Assembly (NCBI RefSeq): GCF_036373705.1
Contig: NC_089863.1
Coordinates: forward strand, 22,132,619-22,196,618
DNA length: 64,000 bases
Direction of reading: 5' to 3'
DNA from: Amia ocellicauda
Lineage: Eukaryota; Chordata; Actinopteri; Amiiformes; Amiidae
The position numbers and the translations under genes were made by a program. This document shows positions 53,304 to 64,000 of this stretch, one piece after another. The notes under the pieces were generated by a model that saw only the letters and a program-made list of their open reading frames with translations, was not told the origin of the DNA and made no database searches. Position 1 is the first letter of the stretch; every line of letters begins with the position of its first letter.

Positions 53304-53554
53304 CTCTTTTCCTTCTCTTTGGGCTTGTTTGTTTGTTGTTGAAGGAGATACAAAGTTTGAGAGTGTCTCGTTTTATTTCTGAAATATAACTCCCAGAAAG
53401 TATGGTCTTTGTGTTCTTGAAATTGAATAACCTCAAAAGAAAGAAATGGTCCAATGAATTGCCGAGGAAAAGTCTAGCCGCTGTATTCTGGAATGAAGAA
53501 AAAAATGAAATGACAAGGGCAATCAAAGCAAGTAAGACAGTAGGCTGTGTGGCA

Positions 53555-53625
53555 TACGCTAGCCAGAAATCGAACGCAACTCACAAGAACAGGAACCTTG
53601 TATGATACCACTACACCACTGGCGC
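53555..53625 (-). pseudogene. tRNA-Gly-derived pseudogene, CCT anticodon, copy 5
   Basis: Same lesions as 14966-15036. Confidence 0.78.
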
Positions 53626-53875
53626 TGCGGGGAAGCTCTAGATTCTGTCACCGAAGCAAATGCACAAGACATATAAAACGCGTCCCCTGGGGCACAATGG
53701 TCTTTTAATAATTATCTGTAATAATCTGCAGTCGAACTGCTTAATACGTACCTAGCTAATCACTACATCACAGGCGCATGGTTGTCATTCGGGGAAAATA
53801 TGTGTTCACGAATGTTCATCGGAGTGGTTGTCATGCTAAGAGGTCAGTTGGAGTAGAGGGAGCTGGCCATGCCGT

Positions 53876-53948
53876 GCCTCGTTGGCGCAGTAGTTAGCGC
53901 GTCAGTCTCATAATCTGAAGGTGGTGAGTTCGACCCTCACACGGGGCA
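53876..53948 (+). tRNA. Elongator tRNA-Met(CAT), copy 6 (D-loop variant)
   Basis: All stems pair; the D-loop reads AGTAGTTA, losing one of the invariant G18-G19 pair. Confidence 0.82.
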
Positions 53949-54063
53949 AGCACTCTTCCTTTATCTTTGAGTTCTACCACACTGATCTCCAGCTGCAGAA
54001 AAAAGGCGCACACCTGTGCAATAAAGTGGTTGCTTGCGCTGTCTGAAGAAATTCATGGCAAAA

Positions 54064-54136
54064 TGCCAAATCCTGGGATGTAACAAGGGACCTTTAGATG
54101 TTCAGTCTATCGCTCCCCCAACTGAGCTATTTCGGC
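54064..54136 (-). pseudogene. tRNA-Phe(GAA)-like, copy 6
   Basis: Shared lesions plus a further T-loop change (GTTACATCC). Confidence 0.74.
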
Positions 54137-54262
54137 CATTGGTGAGATGACGTCGTGATCCCAAAAGTCAAAGTGAAGGAAGCCCTGGCAGAACACAGTC
54201 ATTGAAAAGTTCATTGTTTTCCATGACGTCGGCAACGACTCAATTTGATCAGTGGAACACAA

Positions 54263-54345
54263 GTCAGGATGGCCGAGTGGTGTAAGGTGCTGCGTGCAGG
54301 TCATCGTCTCCTGTAGAGGCTTGGCTTTGAATCCCACCTCTGACA
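54263..54345 (+). pseudogene. tRNA-Leu(CAG)-like, copy 6
   Basis: Shared T33 loss and T-arm damage. Confidence 0.78.
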
Positions 54346-54930
54346 AGGGTCCTTTTACCACTCAGGAGCACACACTTACCCGTGCTGGCGACAAGGACAA
54401 CAAGAGTTGAGGACTGTGTTGAAAACGACATTACACAAAGAATTCAATGTTGAAAGAAATACATCAATACATAAATCAATGGACATGTATTTATTCATTG
54501 ATTGATTGACTTCAACATGTCTTAATTTAGTCGCTGTACCCACAAAGCAACACTCAGCATAGTGGAGGCTATAGCTCGGCGTTATTGCGTGTACCTTACA
54601 TGTATCACCCCTGGCACCTGGCCCTGATAACTCCCTACTTTTTGACCACAGTCTGTCTGTGACTTCAACCCGAGAAGTAAAAATGATGCACATGGGCGCT
54701 TGCAATCTCGTAGTTTCAATCACATATCACAGTGGATGCGTACACACGGTGTTTCTCGGAGATTGCTGGGACAGTAACGAATGTGCTCCTTGCTTTACAT
54801 GTCATCTAGCGCACAGTAGCTTTTTCTCCTTCTTTTTGCCCATATCATCCACATATTGTGCCTTTGGGGAACGCCTCCGAAACAGATTTAGAATGCTTGA
54901 GATTTAAGAAACGACAGTGCAACTCTTTTC

Positions 54931-55838
54931 CAGGGTTGTGGGTAACGCGTTACTAAGTAACGCATTACAGTAATGTTATTACTGTTGGTAGTAACGAGTA
55001 ACGTAACGTGGTATGGTTCCAAAAGGAGTAATAATATTACAGTTACTGATTCCTTTTTTTTGTTCTCGTTACTGCATTACACATTGTAACGATATGGTCT
55101 TAATAAGGACGATAAGGACGTCTATGTCGTACATTAAAAATATTAGAAAAACTGTCGTTTGCAGTTACAAATCTGTAGTAAGAGTAATAAGTTAAAGGAG
55201 TCAAGTTGAGACATTTAAGATGCAGATCTACTAGCACATATCTTGATGATGATTACAATAATAACAATAATAAAAATAAATAGCAAAGATGTATTTTAGT
55301 GTTGCACGTTTTCTTATGGTAACGTAATGCTTGTCTGAGTATAATGTTGTCTATACACGTTTAGCTACTGCTAATATCTCTTAACAGAAACGTGTATTTA
55401 TTATGCTGTCTCCAATCATCTAAAGCACAAAGAATAAAACAGCCACAAAAGTCCTTTCCACACCAGGCTCTATCGCTCGTAGTGTTGCTTTCTGTCTTCA
55501 TTTTTAAAACGAAACACAAAACCAAACCCACAATCGCTCCGCTCCTCCCACAACAGGGGGTGGACTTCCGACACTGGCCTGGTTTTCCTGTGGCGCTTTA
55601 TTAAAACAACAAAAGATAACAGTATGTCTCTGTCATTATCAACTGCTTGTGTTGGTGTAGCTTTGAAATTGTTTATTGAGGTCCCGCAACGTTTGGGGTG
55701 TAATGCAGAGTAATGTAAAAGTAAAGTAACTAATTACATTCTCCAGGAAGTAATAAGTAAAGTGTTTAGTTACTTTTGATTTGAGTAACGAGTACAATGT
55801 AAGACATTACTTTTTGTGAGTAACGACCCCAAACACTG
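54931..55838 (+). mobile_element. Complete non-autonomous hAT-like element, copy 3
   Basis: 908 bp (one extra A near the right end, CCCCAAACACTG), same target duplicates. Confidence 0.85.
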
Positions 55839-56081
55839 CTCTTTTCCTTCTCTTTTGGCTTGTTTGTTTGTTGTTGAAGGAGATACAAAGTTTGAGAGTG
55901 TCTCGTTTTATTTCTGAAATATAACTCCCAGAAAGTATGGTCTTTGTGTTCTTGAAATTGAATAACCTCAAAAGAAAGAAATGGTCCAATGAATTGCCGA
56001 AGAAAAGTCTAGCCGCTGTATTCTGGAATGAAGAAAAAAATGAAATGACAAGGGCAATCAAAGCAAGTAAGACAGTAGGCA

Positions 56082-56152
56082 TACGCTAGCCAGAAATCGA
56101 ACGCAACTCACAAGAACAGGAACCTTGTATGATACCACTACACCACTGGCGC
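56082..56152 (-). pseudogene. tRNA-Gly-derived pseudogene, CCT anticodon, copy 6
   Basis: Same lesions as 14966-15036. Confidence 0.78.
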
Positions 56153-56402
56153 TGCGGGGAAGCTCTAGATTCTGTCACCGAAGCAAATGCACAAGACATA
56201 TAAAACGCGTCGCCTGGGGCACAATGGTCTTTTAATAATTATCTGTAATAATCTGCAGTCGAACTGCTTAATACATACCTAGCTAATCACTACATCACAG
56301 GCGCATGGTTGTCATTCGGGGAAAATATGTGTTCACGAATGTTCATCGGAGTGGTTGTCATGCTAAGAGGTCAGTTGGAGTAGAGGGAGCTGGCCAATGC
56401 GT

Positions 56403-56475
56403 GCCTTGTTGGCGCAGTAGGTAGCGCGTCAGTCTCATAATCTGAAGGTGGTGAGTTTGACCCTCACATGGGGCA
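56403..56475 (+). tRNA. Elongator tRNA-Met(CAT), copy 7 (wobble acceptor, T-loop variant)
   Basis: Acceptor as copy 1 (GCCTTGT/ATGGGGC), and T-loop TTTGACC as copy 2. Likely impaired. Confidence 0.78.
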
Positions 56476-56590
56476 AGCACTCTTCCTTTATCTTTGAGTT
56501 CTACCACACTGATCTCCAGCTGCAGAAAAAAGGCGCACACCTGTGCAATAAAGTGGTTGCTTGCGCTGTCTGAAGAAATTCATGGCAAAA

Positions 56591-56663
56591 TGCCAAATCC
56601 TGGGATGGAACAAGGGACCTTTAGATGTTCAGTCTATCGCTCCCCCAACTGAGCTATTTCGGC
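56591..56663 (-). pseudogene. tRNA-Phe(GAA)-like, copy 7
   Basis: Shared lesions as copy 1. Confidence 0.75.
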
Positions 56664-56789
56664 CATTGGTGAGATGACGTCGTGATCCCAAAAGTCAAAG
56701 TGAAGGAAGCCCTGGCAGAACACAGTCATTGAAAAGTTCATTGTTTTCCATGACGTCGGCAACGACTCAATTTGATCACCGCAACACAA

Positions 56790-56872
56790 GTCAGGATGGC
56801 CGAGTGGTGTAAGGTGCTGCGTGCAGGTCATCGTCTCCTGTAGAGGCTTGGCTTTGAATCCCACCTCTGACA
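56790..56872 (+). pseudogene. tRNA-Leu(CAG)-like, copy 7
   Basis: Shared T33 loss and T-arm damage. Confidence 0.78.
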
Positions 56873-57458
56873 AGGGTCCTTTTACCACTCAGGAGCACAC
56901 ACTTACCCGTGCTGGCGACAAGGACAACAAGAGTTGAGGACTGTGTTGAAAACGACATTACACAAAGAATTCAATGTTGAAAGAAATACATCAATACATA
57001 AATCAATGGACATGTATTTATTCATTGATTGATTGACTTCAACATGTCTTAATTTAGTCGCTGTACCCACAAAGCAACACTCAGCATAGTGGAGGCTATA
57101 GCTCGGCGTTATTGCGTGTACCTTACATGTATCACCCCTGGCACCTGGCCCTGATAACTCCCTACTTTTTGACCACAGTCTGTCTGTGACTTGAACCCGA
57201 GAAGTAAAAATGATGCACATGGGCGCTTGCAATCTCGTTGTTTCAATCACATATCACAGTGGATGCGTACACACGGTGTTTCTCGGAGATTGCTGGGACA
57301 GTAACGAATGTGTTCCTTGCTTTACATGTCATCTAGCGCACAGTAGCTTTTTCTCCTTCTTTTTGCCCATATCATCCACATATTGTGCCTTTGGGGAACG
57401 CCTCCGAAACAGATTTAGAATGCCCTGAGATTCAAGAAACGACAGTGCAACTCTTTTC

Positions 57459-58365
57459 CAGGGTTGTGGGTAACGCGTTACTAAGTAACGCATTACAGTA
57501 ATGTTATTACTTTTGGTAGTAACGAGTAACATAACATGGTATGGTTCCAAAAGGAGTAATAATATTACAGTTACTGATTCCTTTTTTTTGTTCTCGTTAC
57601 TGCATTACACATTGTAACGATATGGTCTTAATAAGGACGATAAGGACGTCTATGTCGTACATTAAAAATATTAGAAAAACTGTCGTTTGCAGTTACAAAT
57701 CTGTAGTAAGAGTAATAAGTTAAAGGAGTCAAGTTGAGACATTTAAGATGCAGATCTACTAGCACATATCTTGATGATGATTACAATAATAACAATAATA
57801 AAAATAAATAGCAAAGATGTATTTTAGTGTTGCACGTTTTCTTATGGTAACGTAATGCTTGTCTGAGTATAATGTTGTCTATACACATTTAGCTACTGCT
57901 AATATCTCTTAACAGAAACGTGTATTTATTATGCTGTCTCCAATCATCTAAAGCACAAAGAATAAAACAGCCACAAAAGTCCTTTCCACACCAGGCTCTA
58001 TCGCTCGTAGTGTTGCTTTCTGTCTTCATTTTTAAAATGAAACACAAAACCAAACCCACAATCGCTCCGCTCCTCCCACAACAGGGGGTGGGCTTCCGAC
58101 ACTGGCCTGGTTTTCCTGTGGCGCTTTATTAAAACAACAAAAGATAACAGTATGTCTCTGTCATTATCAACTGCTTGTGTTGGTGTAGCTTTGAAATTGT
58201 TTATTGAGGTCCCGCAACGTTTGGGGTGTAATGCAGAGTAATGTAAAAGTAAAGTAACTAATTACATTCTCCAGGAAGTAATAAGTAAAGTGTTTAGTTA
58301 CTTTTGATATGAGTAACGAGTACAATGTAAGACATTACTTTTTGTGAGAAACGACCCCAACACTG
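57459..58365 (+). mobile_element. Complete non-autonomous hAT-like element, copy 4
   Basis: 907 bp with the same ends and CTCTTTTC duplicates. Confidence 0.85.
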
Positions 58366-58616
58366 CTCTTTTCCTTCTCTTTTGGTTTGTTTGTTTGTTG
58401 TTGAAGGAGATACAAAGTTTGAGAGTGTCTCGTTTTATTTCTGAAATATAACTCCCAGAAAGTATGGTCTTTGTGTTCTTGAAATTGAATAACCTCAAAA
58501 GAAAGAAATGGTCCAATGAATTGCCAAGGAAAAGTCTAGCCGCTGTATTCTGGAATGAAGAAAAAAATGAAATGACAAGGGCAATCAAAGCAAGTAAGAC
58601 AGTAGGCTGTGTGGCA

Positions 58617-58687
58617 TACGCTAGCCAGAAATCGAACGCAACTCACAAGAACAGGAACCTTGTATGATACCACTACACCACTGGCGC
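58617..58687 (-). pseudogene. tRNA-Gly-derived pseudogene, CCT anticodon, copy 7
   Basis: Same lesions as 14966-15036. Confidence 0.78.
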
Positions 58688-58937
58688 TGCGGGGAAGCTC
58701 TAGATTCTGTCACCGAAGCAAATGCACAAGACATATAAAACGCGTCCCCTGGGGCACAATGGTCTTTTAATAATTATCTGTAATAATCTGCAGTCGAACT
58801 GCTTAATACGTACCTAGCTAATCACTACATCACAGGCGCATGGTTGTCATTCGGGGAAAATATGTGTTCACGAATGTTCATCGGAGTGGTTGTCATGCTA
58901 AGAGGTCAGTTGGAGTAGAGGGAGCTGGCCATGCCGT

Positions 58938-59010
58938 GCCTCGTTGGCGCAGTAGGTAGCGCGTCAGTCTCATAATCTGAAGGTGGTGAGTTCGACCCTC
59001 ACACGGGGCA
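58938..59010 (+). tRNA. tRNA-Met-CAT: Elongator tRNA-Met(CAT), intact, copy 8
   Basis: Same as copies 3 and 5; all stems and loops canonical. Confidence 0.93.
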
Positions 59011-59125
59011 AGCACTCTTCCTTTATCTTTGAGTTCTACCACACTAATCTCCAGCTGCAGAAAAAAGGCGCACACCTGTGCAATAAAGTGGTTGCTTGCG
59101 CTGTCTGAAGAAATTCATGGCAAAA

Positions 59126-59198
59126 TGCCAAATCCTGGGATGGAACAAGGGACCTTTAGATGTTCAGTCTATCGCTCCCCCAACTGAGCTATTTCGGC
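59126..59198 (-). pseudogene. tRNA-Phe(GAA)-like, copy 8
   Basis: Shared lesions as copy 1. Confidence 0.75.
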
Positions 59199-59324
59199 CA
59201 TTGGTGAGATGACGTCGTGATCCCAAAAGTCAAAGTGAAGGAAGCCCTGGCAGAACACAGTCATTGAAAAGTTCATTGTTTTCCATGACGTCGGCAACGA
59301 CTCAATTTGATCACTGCAGCACAA

Positions 59325-59407
59325 GTCAGGATGGCCGAGTGGTGTAAGGTGCTGCGTGCAGGTCATCGTCTCCTGTAGATGCTTGGCTTTGAATCCCACC
59401 TCTGACA
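59325..59407 (+). pseudogene. tRNA-Leu(CAG)-like, copy 8
   Basis: Shared lesions plus GTAGATGC in the variable/T region. Confidence 0.77.
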
Positions 59408-59992
59408 AGGGTCCTTTTACCACTCAGGAGCACACACTTACCCGTGCTGGCGACAAGGACAACAAGAGTTGAGGACTGTGTTGAAAACGACATTACACAA
59501 AGAATTCAATGTTGAAAGAAATACATCAATACATAAATCAATGGACATGTATTTATTCATTGATTGATTGACTTCAACATGTCTTAATTTAGTCGCTGTA
59601 CCCACAAAGCAACACTCAGCATAGTGGAGGCTATAGCTCGGCGTTATTGCGTGTACCTTACATGTATCACCCCTGGCACCTGGCCCTGATAACTCCCTAC
59701 TTTTTGACCACAGTCTGTCTGTGACTTGAACCCGAGAAGTAAAAATGATGCACATGGGCGCTTGCAATCTCGTTGTTTCAATCACATATCACAGTGGATG
59801 CGTACACACGGTGTTTCTCGGAGATTGCTGGGACATTAACGAATGTGTTCCTTGCTTTACATGTCATCTAGCGCACAGTAGCTTTTTCTCCTTCTTTTTG
59901 CCCATATCATCCACATATTGTGCCTTTGGGAAACGCCTCCGAAACAGATTTAGAATGCCCTGAGATTCAAGAAACGACAGTGCAACTCTTTC

Positions 59993-60020
59993 CAGGGTTG
60001 TGGGTAACGCGTTACTAAGT
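59993..60020 (+). mobile_element. hAT-like element, 5' stub
   Basis: Same 28-bp remnant; the preceding target duplicate is one T short, as at 1229. Confidence 0.75.
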
Positions 60021-60026
60021 CTGAGT

Positions 60027-60608
60027 TGTAGAACCACGTGGGAAATTAGTGGAGAAGTCGCGGAGATAAAGCAAATAGAACTTTAATGGAGCCGGCTCGG
60101 AAGCTCCACGTCAGAAATAATTCCTTCAGTGAGACTTAATGTTTACAAACATGAGTACAACTTTATAGGAAAAATGACGTAACATCTTATGGCCGTTCAT
60201 CCAATCAGAAGATACAGGTCCGGGTCCGTTTTACGATCTGTCCTCCCGTGAAGAGGTGATGGATCCAAAGCAGATGTCCGTCTTTGATGTGCACTAGGAA
60301 GATGCGATCCCACGGTCGTCATTTACCTAGTGTCAATCGTTCTTTAACAGAAACAATTCCTGCCTATCTGGAGAAACGATTAAGTCATAAACAAATTCTC
60401 AGGAGACAGCTCTAGGCTATTTCGGCACTGTGTAATCTTTCATTACTGACAGGAGTTTCTAACAAATCGACCTTGTTGACCCTTTACTTGTCCTGCTAAA
60501 TCGAATGTGCTCAGTCTGTATACAAAACTACTTCTAATGCTAGTATTAATATAAAACATTATATAATAATCACAAAACACTTTCTTCAACTTCCAAATAG
60601 AGTCTTCA
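60027..60608 (-). repeat. Solo LTR of the endogenous retrovirus, copy 2
   Basis: Duplicate of the solo LTR at 1263-1844 with the same chimeric pattern and flanks; the end motif reads CCAAATA. Confidence 0.88.
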
Positions 60609-61972
60609 GAGAGTTAGTTGAAAATGCATGGGTATATTTTAAGAATATACTACACGAGGCTCAGGAACAATTTGTACCAAAACTTAGCAAATTGAGGAAC
60701 AAAAAACATTGGCCAAAATGGTTTAATAGAGGTATGCAAAAAATATAAAGAGGAAGACAATGTTGTATAGCACATACAAAAGGGATGGTGACGAAACAAA
60801 ATACATAGAATATGTTGAGCTGCAAAGAGATCTTAAGAAAGGGATCAGGAAAGCAAAGAGGGAATTAGAAAGAAAAATAGCTCTTGGAGCTCAAACCAAT
60901 GCAAAGAGCTTTTTTCAATATCACAACAGCAAGCGGTTAATAAAGGAGGAGGTGAAACAGATAAAGGGCAAAAACGGAGGTATCTTGGAAAACGAACAAG
61001 ATGTGGCACATATTCTAAATGAGTATTTCACAGAGGTTTTTACAAAAGAAAAAACAGATGACATGCCACAGGTTGACAATCAGTCCAGTCAATCCCTAAG
61101 AGAGATCAGGATAAATGAGGAGGAGGTACTAAAGGGACTAGCAGAATTAAAAACAAACAAATCACCTGGGCCAGATGGGATATTTCCAACAGTACTTCAA
61201 GAAAATAGGTGGCTCAGCAGATACAATCTTGGCAGCACAGGCTATTCAGAGGAACTTAGATAATATTCAGTTGTGGGCTGACACCTGGCAAATGCAATTC
61301 AATGTGGACAAGTGCAAGGTAATACATGCAGGTAACAAAAATGTCCACTATAATTACACTATGGGAGGTACAAATCTACATGAAGTAACGCATGAGAAAG
61401 ACCTAGGAGTCTATGTGGACTCCTCACTTTCTCCATCCAAGCAATGTGGGGAAGCAATAAAGAAGGCAAACAGAATGCTAGGGTATATTGTCAAAAGTGT
61501 AGAATTTAAAACAAGGGCAGTCATGTTAAGACTGTACAATGCGCTAGTTAGACCTCATCTGGAATACTGTGTACAGTTCTGGGCACCACACTTCAAAAAG
61601 GATATTGCTGCCTTAGAGGCAGTTCAGAGGAGAGCAACCAGACTTATTCCAGGTCTTCAAGGGAAAGTCCTACTCGGAGAGACTGAGAGAACTGAACCTT
61701 TTCACCCTGGTACAGAGGAGACTACCCGGGGACAGAAATGGAAATTGGGCTTCAAGGCATTCAAAACGGAAAACAGGAGACACTTCTTTACACAGAGAGT
61801 AGTCACAATCTGGAATAAACTACCCAGCGATGTGGTTGAAGCTGAAAGTTTGGGAACATTTAAAAATGGTCTGGAATGGATCCTTGGATCACTTCGATAT
61901 TAATGAACACCAAACGAGCAAGATGGGTCGAATGGTCCCCTCTCGTTTGTTAACTCCCTTATGTTCTTAAAA
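60609..61972 (+). mobile_element. CR1/L3-clade LINE, truncated (alpha type 5)
   Basis: Matches 1845-3208 at offset 58,764 with the same internal deletions. Confidence 0.85.
60760..61903 (+). pseudogene. LINE ORF2 remnant, no RT core
   Basis: ORFs 60760-61263 and 61175-61903, same sequence products as 1996-3139. Confidence 0.85.
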
Positions 61973-62037
61973 GTGTCTGAAGCAGCATGAAAGAGCACAC
62001 AAGGCAGCTGAGAACAGACAGAGAGGGGAGTGTATAT

Positions 62038-62109
62038 TGCGTTGGCCGGTAATCAAACCCGTGTCAACTGCTTGGAAGGCAGCTATGCTAACCACTATAC
62101 CACCAACGC
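62038..62109 (-). pseudogene. tRNA-Gly(TCC), degenerate, copy 7
   Basis: Same T-stem mismatches as copy 1, plus T-loop TTTGATT (C56 lost). Confidence 0.8.
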
Positions 62110-62335
62110 TTAGAAACTGCTTCCCCACAATATCTCACTGTGGTAGAACATGATTCCAGGATTGCAAAGTGGCAGGCAATTTGTTTTCCAAATTGCAATC
62201 GGTGAACATTTGGGAAGCCCTGCGATATCTGCAGTTTCCTGTTCCTGAGTGCGGAAGGAAAATGTCCATTAGCATCTTTCCAGATTGCACTTTATTCAGA
62301 CCTTTCCGAAATGAAACAAAACCAAAGTTGAAACA

Positions 62336-62407
62336 TAGAAGAGGATGGTTTTAATCCATCGACCTCTGGGTTATGGGCCCAGCACGCTTCCGCTGCGCCA
62401 CTCTGCT
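62336..62407 (-). pseudogene. Initiator tRNA-Met-like, copy 5
   Basis: Anticodon CAT and stem CTGGG/CCCAG kept; acceptor has one mismatch (C3-T70), discriminator A as in the true gene, but the T-loop is ATTAAAA. Confidence 0.77.
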
Positions 62408-62676
62408 CCTTGGGCACTCATCCACCTGTTAACGTCACAGCCACTCCTATATTGCATATTGCAAGCAATACAAGTTTGCAAAGCCCTGCGTTATTTCCAC
62501 TTTCCTGTTCAAGACTGCACACCGAGCTTCTCCATGCGCTGGAGCAGCTTTCCAGGTTTCAGTGCCTTCACATTTCACCCTGTATGTGCTGTGGGAAGCA
62601 TCATGTCAATTGTTTTGAACTAAGCGGATCGGGGCTCAGTCTGAGCTCAGATCCGAGCTTAAAAATGACAGTGCTT

Positions 62677-62749
62677 CTGAGCAGCTGGGACTCAAAGCCA
62701 CACTCCCTGGCTTAGGAACCCAGTGTCTGATCCACTAGGACACGGGGGC
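62677..62749 (-). pseudogene. tRNA-Arg(CCT)-like, copy 5
   Basis: Acceptor stem lost as in other copies. Confidence 0.7.
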
Positions 62750-62774
62750 TCAGCCAGACAGTATCGGAAAATGG

Positions 62775-62777
62775 AAA

Positions 62778-62812
<35 letters not shown>

Positions 62813-62815
62813 AAA
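62775..62815 (+). repeat. (AAAT)n microsatellite
   Basis: Longest AAAT allele in the window. Confidence 0.9.
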
Positions 62816-63149
62816 GATGCTGCGCGTTACACAATAGACACCAGGTAAAGAAGTGAATAGTTACAGGAACTGTCACGTAAGCTCCTCAACTTGAAACGGG
62901 CACATACGAACTCCTGTGAAATAACACGAGATGGATAACTACCCCTTCTCTGCTGCAGCAGAATGTGACTACCTATTGCGCAGATTACAATCAAATCAAG
63001 AAAGAGAGCGGGCTGATAATAACCTCAAAAGAAAGAAATGAAAATTCAGTCAATTGCTAAAGAAGAGTCTTGCCGCTGCATTCTGGAATGAAGAAAAGAA
63101 TGAAATGACAAGTACAATCAAATCAAGAAAGAGAGCGGGCTGTGTCGGA

Positions 63150-63220
63150 TGCGCCAGCCGGGAATCGAACCAGAGTCACAAGAATGGGACTCTTGTATGA
63201 TACCACTACACCACTGGCGC
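63150..63220 (-). tRNA. tRNA-Gly(CCC), copy 5 (T-stem variant)
   Basis: As copy 1 (loop GTCCCAT) with an extra T-stem mismatch (GACTCTGG). Confidence 0.82.
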
Positions 63221-63604
63221 TGCTGGGGAAGCTCTGGCTTGCGTCCTTGAAGCAAATTCATAGAAAGCGTCCCATGTGGCAAGATGATGTCTTAATGATT
63301 ATTTTTATTAGTCTGTTGTCGATCTGCTTAATACGTACCTAGCCAATCACTACATCACAGGTGCAGAGACAATCAGTATGAAGGCGAACACGATTTCGTT
63401 AACGTGTGCCCATTTACAAGTTTAATGAATGTATACATAAATAAAGCAGATCTGGGTTTTCCTCTGAAACATTAAGGACTGGTTTCATAAATGCGTCCAT
63501 AAGTCCATAAACGCCACGAGTGCAACTCTATTGTAGCTGCTGTTACTGTACAATTCATCGTGATACGTGTGTGTTTTATTTCAGCTGTAACTCGCCCTGG
63601 TTAA

Positions 63605-64000
63605 GCACGTCTACGGTGTAATTTAAAAATATTACAGAAATTGTCGATTGCAGTTACAAATCTGTAGTAAGAGTAATACGTTAAGGGAGTCAAGTTCAGC
63701 AATTTAAAATACAAATCTACTAGCACATATCTTGATAAAAATTACAATAATAACAATAATAATAATACATAGCAAATATTTATTTTAGTGTTGCACATGG
63801 AAAGTTTTCTTACAGTAACTTCTGAATATAATGTTGTCTATACCCTTTTAGCTATTCGTAATATCTCTTAACAGAAACGTGTATTTATTATGCTGTCTCC
63901 AATCATCTAAAGCACAAAGAATAAAACAGCCACAAAAGTCCTTTCCACACCAGGCTCTATCGCTCGTAGTGTTACTTTCTGTCTTCATTTTTAAAACGAA
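63605..64000 (+). mobile_element. hAT-like element, right part, cut by window end
   Basis: Begins as the block-G version and switches to the block-A version near 63875 (CGTGTATTTATTATGCTG), a recombination join inside the element. Confidence 0.65.

Larger units (their letters stand above)
53304..54930. repeat. Array block A, copy 6
   Basis: Complete block; spacer 54346-54930 without gene. Confidence 0.85.
55839..57458. repeat. Array block A, copy 7
   Basis: Complete block with a short deletion before the Gly-like locus (GTAGGCATACGC); spacer 56873-57458 without gene. It shares private variants with block A1. Confidence 0.85.
58366..59992. repeat. Array block A, copy 8
   Basis: Complete block; spacer 59408-59992 without gene; followed by a hAT stub and the second solo LTR. 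Matches positions ~1-1228 at offset 58,764. Confidence 0.85.
61973..63604. repeat. Array block G, copy 5
   Basis: Same locus order; a local rearrangement near 62985-63040 replaces ~115 bp of the spacer. No other gene in the spacers. Confidence 0.8.

Noticed and set aside
1-64000. CRISPR-like or bacterial mobile-element interpretation of the regular repeats
   Set aside because: Repeat units are kilobases long, contain eukaryotic tRNA genes, LINEs and a retrovirus; no short direct repeats with unique spacers occur.

Overview
The window is vertebrate nuclear DNA, most probably from a ray-finned fish. The evidence is eukaryotic tRNA genes without encoded CCA, a CR1/L3-type LINE, Tc1 transposons with a CACTCACCTAAAGG terminus, a short non-autonomous hAT-like element, and a class I (gamma-like) endogenous retrovirus. 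The transposon landscape would suit a sturgeon, paddlefish or other early-branching fish, but that is a guess. No ordinary single-copy protein gene is visible. Every coding region belongs to a mobile element.

The backbone is a tandem array of tRNA genes and tRNA pseudogenes: 55 loci, built from two block types. Block A (8 copies) carries a decayed Gly-like tRNA, elongator Met(CAT), Phe(GAA)-like and Leu(CAG)-like. Block G (5 full copies plus 2 cut-down copies) carries Gly(TCC), initiator Met, Arg(CCT)-like and Gly(CCC). A few members look intact: several Met(CAT), two Gly(CCC) and one Gly(TCC). The rest are decayed to varying degrees, and some have changed anticodon.

Layout: 1-1228 block A1; 1263-1844 solo LTR; 1845-3208 LINE; 3209-4891 block G1; 4892-5604 hAT right part; 5605-9226 a unique segment with tRNA-Ala, two inverted Tc1 copies, a CTA microsatellite and a Trp-like tRNA with an amber-reading anticodon; 9227-12306 LINE; 12307-14714 block G2 plus hAT; 14715-16342 block A2; 16377-24400 provirus 1 (minus strand); 24401-25740 LINE; 25741-27752 block G3 plus hAT; 27753-31506 LINE with RT core; 31507-33118 Gly(TCC) and block A3; 33119-34025 hAT; 34026-35654 block A4; 35689-43712 provirus 2; 43713-45053 LINE; 45054-47064 block G4 plus hAT; 47065-50799 LINE with RT core; 50800-59992 blocks A5-A8 with three complete hAT copies between them; 60027-60608 solo LTR; 60609-61972 LINE; 61973-64000 block G5 plus hAT.

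Two levels of tandem duplication are visible. A unit of about 19.31 kb (roughly 14.34-33.65 kb and 33.65-52.93 kb) was duplicated after the retrovirus inserted, so both proviruses share the same inactivating lesions. The first ~5 kb of the window also reappears at an offset of 58,764 bp. The array has evolved by unequal crossing-over and gene conversion. The mobile elements sit inside the repeat unit and have been copied with it. In the provirus gag, pro and pol are broken, while env (398 codons) is open in both copies and has a plausible splice acceptor just upstream.
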